A DNA stretch of 64,000 nucleotides from Ignatzschineria cameli (lineage in GTDB: Bacteria > Pseudomonadota > Gammaproteobacteria > Cardiobacteriales > Wohlfahrtiimonadaceae), in NCBI RefSeq assembly GCF_003121895.1, contig NZ_QEWW01000001.1, positions 558,001-622,000 on the forward strand, read 5' to 3'. This document shows positions 58,953 to 64,000 of this stretch, piece after piece; the stretch's first letter is position 1, and every line of letters begins with the position of its first letter. A program made the translations under genes and the position numbers. Under the pieces are notes generated by a model that was given only the letters and a program-made list of their open reading frames with translations, ran no database searches and was not told the DNA's origin.

Positions 58953-58968
58953 CATACACGACTGTATG
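58953..58968. promoter_or_regulatory. TetR-type operator 1
   Basis: Palindrome CATACA-CGAC-TGTATG, followed by TTTG. Exactly 50 bp from operator 2. Confidence 0.75.
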
Positions 58969-59002
58969 TTTGCCATATTAAGCAAGATCTTTGATGGCTG
59001 TC

Positions 59003-59018
59003 AATACAGTACTGTATG
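59003..59018. promoter_or_regulatory. TetR-type operator 2
   Basis: AATACA-GTAC-TGTATG, with a perfect 14-bp core ATACAGTACTGTAT at 59004-59017, followed by TTTT. Confidence 0.75.
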
Positions 59019-59255
59019 TTTTACTTGTTTTGGCTATTGTTTGATCAAAGTCAATTTAATAATTCGCCTTTAATAACTATTTATGAAATGATAATTGCCC
59101 GATAAAATTGGTAACCGAACTATAAGCCTTCTATAGAAAAATCCATTTTCTAAAAAACCTATCGTGGCTCTTACTACTCAATCCCCACCATAAAGTTATA
59201 ATGACAAGGTAATAGGGGCATTTAAAGAACCAAGCAAATAAGGTATTGATCATTT

Positions 59256-59828
59256 ATGACACGTAAAGTATCCACCCCACTTTCTCGCAATGATTGGATT
59301 AAAGCGGGCCAACAGATGCTTATTAAAAGCGGTATTGATTCGGTTCGTGTCGAGACATTAGCGCAAAATATCGGCATTACTCGCGGAAGTTTCTACCATC
59401 ATTTCAAAGGGCGAAATGAGCTACTCCAAGAGATTTTGCTCGATTGGAAGAGTCGAGCAACCGATCAAGTTATTCGTCGTTTAAAAAATACCCACTATCC
59501 GCCGAAACAGCAGCTAGCCATTATCTTTAATCTCCCAACGCGGGGCGATTCTGCAAAAGAGGCTGCTGACTTTGAACTTGCAATTAGAGCATGGGCAAGA
59601 CGAGATAAGATGGCACGAAAGATGATGGAAGAGGTGGATCAATTTCGACTCAACTATATTGAAGAGCTGATCGTATCACTTGGCTATAGCGAAAAGGAAG
59701 CCGCCCAACGCGCCTTCCTTCTCTACTCCTATCTTGTGACGATCTCTCTCTCCGATCCTAATGATTGGCGCCCTGGACTCTTTGAGTCCGATGATGAGAT
59801 CTTTGCCCTACTCCTTCCTGCGCTCTAA
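59256..59828 (+). CDS. TetR-family repressor of the aromatic operon
   Basis: 190 aa. N-terminal helix-turn-helix VETLAQNIGITRGSFYHHFKGRNELLQEIL (about residues 29-58); C-terminal helical ligand-binding domain. It is divergent from the aromatic operon, with two palindromic sites in between, and a third site of the same type lies before the distant ferredoxin reductase gene. It therefore probably represses all three promoters until the aromatic substrate or a ring-cleavage product binds. Its stop overlaps the queE stop by 4 nt on the opposite strand. Confidence 0.9.
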   Translation: MTRKVSTPLSRNDWIKAGQQMLIKSGIDSVRVETLAQNIGITRGSFYHHFKGRNELLQEILLDWKSRATDQVIRRLKNTHYPPKQQLAIIFNLPTRGDSAKEAADFELAIRAWARRDKMARKMMEEVDQFRLNYIEELIVSLGYSEKEAAQRAFLLYSYLVTISLSDPNDWRPGLFESDDEIFALLLPAL

Positions 59829-60532
59829 ACTCCGCGGCGATTACCCCATAGTAATGCATGTAATTGTGGTAAAACGCGAACGTTTTTTAAGGTAGTAGAA
59901 TTCATCACCGCTCCAACAAGCTCACCATAGCGCTTCATTAGATACTCTGCCGTTACAGCTTCATCTTCTAAATCGGTCTGATCATTTCCTACTTGCAAAA
60001 AGAGAGGAATATTCGGATAACGCTGATAGATCTCTTTGGCATATTGAAGATCTTTTTCATCAAAAATCACTACTTTTAGGGAGATATTACGTCCCGATAA
60101 TTTTGCAATCATCTCTGATAGAATCGTAAAATCGGTCTCCATCTGACTCGATGGCGGTTTCGGAGAGAGCGTAACCTCATCAATGAAGAGTAGTGCATCA
60201 TTCCACTTAGATCCCTGCGTCTCAATTGCGACCTGATAGCCCTTATTTTGCAATTGCAAGACAAGCTCTGATAATCCCTTATAGAGGGCTGGATTTCCCC
60301 CGCTGATAGTGATGTGATCTGCCCTCTGATCTGCAATTTTGGTCACAGCAGAGACAATAGCCTCCGTACTCATCAGTTCAGGTTTCATAGAGCCATCCCA
60401 AGTAAATTTGGAATCACACCAAACACACTGATAATCACAAGCGGCTAAACGAATAAAACAGGTTTTACGACCGATCACCATTCCCTCGCCTTGAATGGTT
60501 GGCCCAAAGATCTCTAAAACAGGAAAGTTCAT
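59825..60532 (-). CDS. queE: 7-carboxy-7-deazaguanine synthase QueE
   Basis: Radical-SAM enzyme of queuosine synthesis that turns 6-carboxytetrahydropterin into 7-carboxy-7-deazaguanine. 235 aa with the CX3CX2C cluster motif (Cys32, Cys36, Cys39), GEGMVIGRKTCFIRL before it, and the SAM-binding TISGGNPAL. Last gene of queC-queD-queE; starts directly after queD stops. Confidence 0.95.
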   Translation of the reverse strand: MNFPVLEIFGPTIQGEGMVIGRKTCFIRLAACDYQCVWCDSKFTWDGSMKPELMSTEAIVSAVTKIADQRADHITISGGNPALYKGLSELVLQLQNKGYQVAIETQGSKWNDALLFIDEVTLSPKPPSSQMETDFTILSEMIAKLSGRNISLKVVIFDEKDLQYAKEIYQRYPNIPLFLQVGNDQTDLEDEAVTAEYLMKRYGELVGAVMNSTTLKNVRVLPQLHALLWGNRRGV

Positions 60533-60955
60533 CTAAAAATCCTCCGCTTGCGGAAGATAACGAACATAACTTGTCGGGGTCTCTCTAATTAAAACCTGCA
60601 AACAGCGGGGCCGATGCGGTTCTTGATCTAAAGCAGCCTGAATTCTACGCCACGCCATCTCGGCAACAACTTCTGTTGAAGGAGGCCGATTTTGAAAATC
60701 GGGATGATCATTCATAAGCGTATGATCATAAACGCCATGAAGTAAGGCTTTTAAGGTTTGAAAATTGATCAAAAAGCCACACTCATCTAACTCATTTCCC
60801 ACAATAGTAATATTGGCAAAATAGGTATGACCATGCACATTTTGGCAGACGCCCGCAGCTGCATTAGGAATAAAGTGAGCGGCGGCAAAATGCATATCTT
60901 TATTAAGCTCATAACGAAAATTATGTGCCGGCGTTGGATAAAATTGTTGTAACAT
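60533..60955 (-). CDS. queD: 6-carboxy-5,6,7,8-tetrahydropterin synthase QueD
   Basis: Makes 6-carboxytetrahydropterin from 7,8-dihydroneopterin triphosphate for queuosine synthesis. 140 aa, zinc ligands His27, His41 and His43 (AAHF, HGH), catalytic Cys37, and the later DHTLMNDHP and TSYVRY blocks. Its start overlaps the queC stop by one base (TAATG). Confidence 0.95.
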   Translation of the reverse strand: MLQQFYPTPAHNFRYELNKDMHFAAAHFIPNAAAGVCQNVHGHTYFANITIVGNELDECGFLINFQTLKALLHGVYDHTLMNDHPDFQNRPPSTEVVAEMAWRRIQAALDQEPHRPRCLQVLIRETPTSYVRYLPQAEDF

Positions 60956-61611
60956 TACTTCTCCTTACGCTGCGCAAGATATTGATTTAAACCATTATTA
61001 CGTAAAATACAGGCAGGACATTCCCCACAACCTGAGGCGGGAATACCGTTATAGCAGGTAAGTGTTCTATCTTGTATATAATCGAATGCACCTAACTGAT
61101 CCGCTAATGCCCAAACGCCAGCTTTATCACGCCACATTAGAGGCGCATGAAGCTCAAAAGAAGCATCCATAGCTAAATTCAAGGTGACATTTAATGATTT
61201 GATAAAATTATCTCGACAATCAGGATAGCCACTAAAGTCGGTTTCACTAACCCCGACAATAATATGTTGAGCCATACGCTGATAAGCCACCATTGCGGCG
61301 ATGGAGAAAAAGAGATGATTCCGCCCTGGAACAAATGTTGATGGAGGTTCACCATCATGACTCTCAATTGCGAGATTCTCATCTATAAGGGCATTTTTTG
61401 TTAGCCGGGAGAAGAGATCTAATTCAAAAACAATCAACTCAACATCAAGCTCTTCAGCGATTGCCTTTGCATGATCAACTTCATTACAATGACGCTGTCC
61501 ATAATCGAACGTTAATGCAATAACTTCTTCAAACTGCTCTTTTGCCCAAAATAGACAGGTTGTACTATCTTGACCGCCACTAAATACGACGATCGCACGA
61601 TTTTGATTCAT
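60955..61611 (-). CDS. queC: 7-cyano-7-deazaguanine (preQ0) synthase QueC
   Basis: Converts 7-carboxy-7-deazaguanine to preQ0 with ATP and ammonia. 218 aa: PP-loop SGGQDS (residues 11-16), TFDYGQRH, FVPGRNHLFFSIAA, and the C-terminal zinc site GCGECPACILR with an earlier TCYNG Cys. First gene of the que operon; its ribosome site is inside a preQ1-I riboswitch. Confidence 0.96.
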   Translation of the reverse strand: MNQNRAIVVFSGGQDSTTCLFWAKEQFEEVIALTFDYGQRHCNEVDHAKAIAEELDVELIVFELDLFSRLTKNALIDENLAIESHDGEPPSTFVPGRNHLFFSIAAMVAYQRMAQHIIVGVSETDFSGYPDCRDNFIKSLNVTLNLAMDASFELHAPLMWRDKAGVWALADQLGAFDYIQDRTLTCYNGIPASGCGECPACILRNNGLNQYLAQRKEK

Positions 61612-61618
61612 ATCGAAT

Positions 61619-61657
61619 CTCCTTAGTTTTTTATAGAGGGTTGCGCTAATACCTCTG
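61619..61657 (-). ncRNA. preQ1-I (class I) riboswitch controlling queC-queD-queE
   Basis: On the minus strand: P1 AGAGG (61656-61652) pairs with CCTCT (61639-61635) in the segment ACCCTCT, giving the preQ1-I hairpin. An A-rich tail ATAAAAAACTAAGGAG follows. Loop TTAG (61649-61646) can pair with CTAA (61626-61623) to form the H-type pseudoknot, directly next to the Shine-Dalgarno AAGGAG of queC. Ligand binding would hide that site, so the switch is translational and OFF-type. Sequence closely matches the class I consensus. Confidence 0.93.
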
Positions 61658-61726
61658 CTTTTTTAGCGTTTGCAAAGTATATCAAAAAAGATCTTGATGG
61701 CAATTCCCTTTACATTCCCCCTTTAA

Positions 61727-62059
61727 ATTCTTTTTATAACACTATTCAATTTAAAACAGAGCTCATCAAAATGGATCATTAACTCTTTTGATCTCATCCT
61801 AATCTCTGAAAAGAGCGATAACCTTCCCTCTAGAGATGACAAACTCTTAGATGCTTTTATAGAAAAATACAAGAAAATATTAGAAAAACGCCTAGCAATA
61901 AGCGCTATCAATAAAGATATGACATCAAGCTTTAGTGACAAATATCTATACAAAAAGAGATTAAATAGTAAAAATAGCGATAAAAAAGAGCCGACAAATT
62001 GCAATATTAGCTATCGTCGGCTCTCATTTTTAATGATATTGATCAATTCATGTAATTGA
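61727..62059 (+). pseudogene. Possible gene remnant without a start codon
   Basis: A plus-strand frame of 110 codons without an initiating ATG/GTG/TTG in its first part. Its translation between about 61770 and 61980 looks protein-like (DDKLLDAFIEKYKKILEKRL; later NKDMTSSFSDKYLY), while the antisense frame looks like a shadow. The end runs through a terminator hairpin, so the true 3' end is uncertain. It may be a decayed small gene. No family recognised. Confidence 0.25.
61981..62030. terminator. Bidirectional terminator after the benC-like gene
   Basis: Perfect 9-bp stem AGAGCCGAC/GTCGGCTCT (61987-61995 with 62016-62024), A run on the left and CATTTTT on the right. Confidence 0.8.
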
Positions 62060-62195
62060 CAGAAATTATTTAGGAATACTTAAATACTTAGAAGTATTAT
62101 CCTAATACCCCCCTACTATTCACCTGATCCCCTGCATGCAATCATACAATCATTAAAATAGACTATGAATGCTCTATTTTTAGAGCTCCCTATCA

Positions 62196-63209
62196 CTAAC
62201 TTGCAACAAAACGTTCAAAATAGATATTACAAGGCGCAATCTCTTCCTTTAAGGCAACCCAAGACTCTACAGAAGAGACTAATCCTGGCGGACCACAAAT
62301 ATAGAGGTCAAATGGATTCTTGATAAAATCAAGATCAATATGATCAACCACGAAACCTCTTTTCCCACTCCACTCTTTAGCTCCCTCACTTAAAATGACA
62401 TCAAATTGAAAATCAGGAAGAAGCTTTTGATACGTTTCTAATTGTGACAACGCGCAGAGATCCTTTTCTCGGCGGACTCCATAAAGCATACGAATCGGAG
62501 GTAATGCAGCCGGATCCATTTGAGCTAATTGCTCCAACATACTTAAGATTGCTGAAAGCCCTGTTCCGCCTGCAATAAGTAGTAGCGGCCTCTCTATCTC
62601 TCTAAGATAAAAAACACCATAGGGTAATGTTAACTGTAATTGATCCCCTATCTGGCATCGATCACGTAGATAATTACTCATCACCCCATCAGGTAATAAT
62701 CGTAAAAGAAAATTTACCTTACCATTTTCTACCTCTGCATTAACAAAAGAGTAAGCTCGACTCTCATCACTGCCAGGAATCGTAATATGTGCATATTGCC
62801 CAGGAAGATAGGAGATTTTATCCTCTTCTTTCAACGTCACCTCCATCATCACTGCGCTATCTGCTATAGCGGTTATCTGGCTAACCTCAGCAGTCACTGA
62901 CTTTGATTCAACATTACAGATTGAAGAATCAATATCGAAATAGAAAGAAGCAGGTGATTGCAGAGTCGTCTGACAAGAGAGAATATAACCTCCGTTAATC
63001 TCTTCATCACTTAAAGCATCTTCATCACAATATTCCATCTCAATCTTGCCTGAATCACAGCGACAACGACAGGTGGCACAAACACCTTCTCGGCAATCTA
63101 AGGGAAGGCTGACTCCATTCCTAAAAGCAGCATCAAGCAGTTTTTCACTCTGTGCAACATCAAATACTTTTGTTACTCCATCACGAAATATAATTGCGGC
63201 TGTATACAT
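62196..63209 (-). CDS. Dioxygenase NADH reductase component (BenC/AntC-like)
   Basis: Single-chain electron carrier for a two-component (class IB) aromatic dioxygenase. 337 aa with an N-terminal plant-type [2Fe-2S] ferredoxin (Cys39, Cys44, Cys47, Cys79: CREGVCATC and SCQ), FAD domain (RAYSF, residues about 150-155) and NAD domain (GGTGLSAILSML; the CGPPG turn near the C-terminus). Matches benzoate or anthranilate 1,2-dioxygenase reductase. It starts 9 nt after the beta-subunit stop. The operon ends at the terminator at 61981-62030. Confidence 0.92.
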   Translation of the reverse strand: MYTAAIIFRDGVTKVFDVAQSEKLLDAAFRNGVSLPLDCREGVCATCRCRCDSGKIEMEYCDEDALSDEEINGGYILSCQTTLQSPASFYFDIDSSICNVESKSVTAEVSQITAIADSAVMMEVTLKEEDKISYLPGQYAHITIPGSDESRAYSFVNAEVENGKVNFLLRLLPDGVMSNYLRDRCQIGDQLQLTLPYGVFYLREIERPLLLIAGGTGLSAILSMLEQLAQMDPAALPPIRMLYGVRREKDLCALSQLETYQKLLPDFQFDVILSEGAKEWSGKRGFVVDHIDLDFIKNPFDLYICGPPGLVSSVESWVALKEEIAPCNIYFERFVAS

Positions 63210-63218
63210 CTTTGCCCC

Positions 63219-63722
63219 CTATACGTGATAGAAATCTAAGACTGAATCGATCTTATCATTAAGTAAAATGACCTGCTTATATGCTATCTTCCATAAATTA
63301 TCTACTTTAATAAGATCGTAATAGGCATAACCAAAAAAGATTCCTGCAACACCAAATCGGTAATAATGCGTCACCCAATTGACCTTTACCTTATAGAGAT
63401 CATCTTCTTGATGATAACGAATATTGTTGAGTATATGCGATGTCCGAGGCATCGGTGTTGAGGCCGCTGATTTTCCTGTTCTAATACGAAAAACTCGATC
63501 TTCTAATCCGCCTCTATTTGCATAATACATCAGTGACATCTCTCGCTTAGGATCAGTAGTATAACGATGCTCATCTAACCACTGCGGAATATGAAAAGTG
63601 ACATTCTCACTATAATAATCAAGATATCGATCCCAATCTTGGTTATCACAGGCTTCTGAAACATCATATAGAAACTGTTCGATCTCTACTTGTGTCTCAA
63701 TATTAAAATTTTTCTTTTTCAT
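63219..63722 (-). CDS. Benzoate/anthranilate-type dioxygenase, small (beta) subunit
   Basis: 167-aa NTF2-like small subunit of a ring-hydroxylating oxygenase. Characteristic stretches: IEQFLYDVSEACDNQDWDRYLDYY, YANRGGLEDRVFRIRTGKSAAS, and MPRTSHILNNI. These resemble AntB/BenB rather than the HcaF-like beta subunit at 54140-54667, so two separate oxygenases exist here. It lies 18 nt after the alpha-subunit stop. Confidence 0.9.
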   Translation of the reverse strand: MKKKNFNIETQVEIEQFLYDVSEACDNQDWDRYLDYYSENVTFHIPQWLDEHRYTTDPKREMSLMYYANRGGLEDRVFRIRTGKSAASTPMPRTSHILNNIRYHQEDDLYKVKVNWVTHYYRFGVAGIFFGYAYYDLIKVDNLWKIAYKQVILLNDKIDSVLDFYHV

Positions 63723-63740
63723 TCAAGTATCTCCCTAAGA

Positions 63741-64000
63741 TTATTTTGTATTCATCATCTGAGTATTTTCTGCTGCTATCTTCTCCTCTAAACCGGCTAA
63801 TAATTTCTGTTGCCAGGCAGAGTGCTGATTAACATACAATCCCTCTTGGGTGATTTCTGTGCCGGTAATGACAGGATTAATTCCTAAAATTTCACTATTT
63901 TTAGATGGACCATAATTCCATAGATGATGCCCACGGGAGATATCACTCCATTTTGCAGCACGAGCTTCAAATCCTCTTTGTGATTCTCTAAACTCAACAA
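63741..64000 (-). CDS. Benzoate/anthranilate-type dioxygenase, large (alpha) subunit, C-terminal end only
   Basis: I translated the minus strand from the right edge: 85-86 residues are visible, running from ESQRGFEARAAKWSDISRG, through NPVITGTEITQEGLYVNQHSAW, to a stop at 63741. This pattern (ESQRGF, then SRG, then EGLYVNQH) is the C-terminus of BenA/AntA-type alpha subunits. The Rieske and iron sites would lie beyond the window. Gene order alpha-beta-reductase is that of benABC/antABC. Confidence 0.85.
   Translation of the reverse strand, partial: VEFRESQRGFEARAAKWSDISRGHHLWNYGPSKNSEILGINPVITGTEITQEGLYVNQHSAWQQKLLAGLEEKIAAENTQMMNTK

Larger units (their letters stand above)
58604..59255. promoter_or_regulatory. 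Divergent control region of the aromatic operon and its TetR gene
   Basis: 650 nt between divergent genes. It contains two TetR-type palindromes (58953-58968, 59003-59018). Degenerate TTGATCTGAAT/CTTAATCTG repeats occur in the operon's leader (about 58685-58735). No gene seen. Confidence 0.65.
61612..62195. other. Intergenic region between queC and the second dioxygenase cluster
   Basis: 584 nt. From right to left: a bidirectional terminator (61981-62030), an open plus-strand frame without a start that may be a gene remnant (61727-62059), and the preQ1-I riboswitch (61619-61657). Confidence 0.6.

Noticed and set aside
61723-62004. 93-codon minus-strand frame
   Set aside because: Starts inside the loop of a terminator and has the Leu/Ser/Phe-rich composition of an antisense shadow of the plus-strand frame.

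Overview
The window looks like a chromosomal segment of an AT-rich gammaproteobacterium (roughly 40% G+C by eye, not computed). HtpG, LplA, RtcB, NadA/NadC, HisG and the hut genes all read as ordinary gammaproteobacterial proteins. The mix of hut genes, many TRAP and aromatic-degradation genes and low G+C would fit Ignatzschineria/Wohlfahrtiimonas-like Cardiobacteriales, but that placement is inference. No tRNA, rRNA, insertion sequence, integrase or CRISPR array was seen.

Layout. (1) 1-4.15 kb: 3'-truncated hisG, an orphan methionine-binding lipoprotein (metQ), an SH3/coiled-coil membrane protein and a short-chain dehydrogenase. (2) 4.5-11.96 kb: a two-gene operon I cannot assign to any named system. 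It encodes a 1516-aa SF2 helicase with a C-terminal PD-(D/E)XK-type nuclease motif and a 927-aa partner. Its upstream region is full of short tandem repeats. This is the best candidate for an undescribed (probably defence-type) system. (3) 12-20.3 kb: housekeeping genes htpG, pirin, lplA and rtcB plus small unknown proteins. (4) 20.3-27.4 kb: a histidine-utilisation locus, hutU-hutG-hutI-yjiH-type transporter on the minus strand, with hutC divergent. It has twin HutC operators and a long folded leader RNA. hutH is not in the window.

(5) 27.6-40.8 kb: an unusual all-minus catabolic cluster. It runs MmgE/PrpD, DctP paralogue, SdhA-like flavoprotein, LysR, AtuA/DUF1446, DUF4387, class-I fumarase/tartrate-dehydratase alpha and beta, and a TRAP transporter. 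It probably imports and degrades an organic di- or tricarboxylic acid. (6) 41.1-44.7 kb: NAD synthesis (nadA, nadC) with a NadQ/NrtR-like regulator and two matching palindromes.

(7) 45.2-59.8 kb: a complete aromatic meta-cleavage pathway. It has a three-part ring-hydroxylating dioxygenase, cis-diol dehydrogenase, LigAB-type extradiol dioxygenase, C-C hydrolase, and hydratase/aldolase/acylating acetaldehyde dehydrogenase, plus a CoA ligase and a nitronate-monooxygenase-like protein. Its ferredoxin reductase is encoded apart, on the plus strand. Three copies of one palindrome (ATACA-N4-TGTAT core) tie that reductase gene and the main operon to the divergent TetR regulator. (8) 59.8-61.7 kb: queC-queD-queE, controlled by a clear preQ1-I riboswitch. 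(9) 62.2-64.0 kb: a second, benzoate/anthranilate-type dioxygenase (reductase, beta subunit, C-terminus of alpha).

Many intergenic spacers contain tandem repeats of 7-12 nt; those in front of regulated operons could vary in length between strains.
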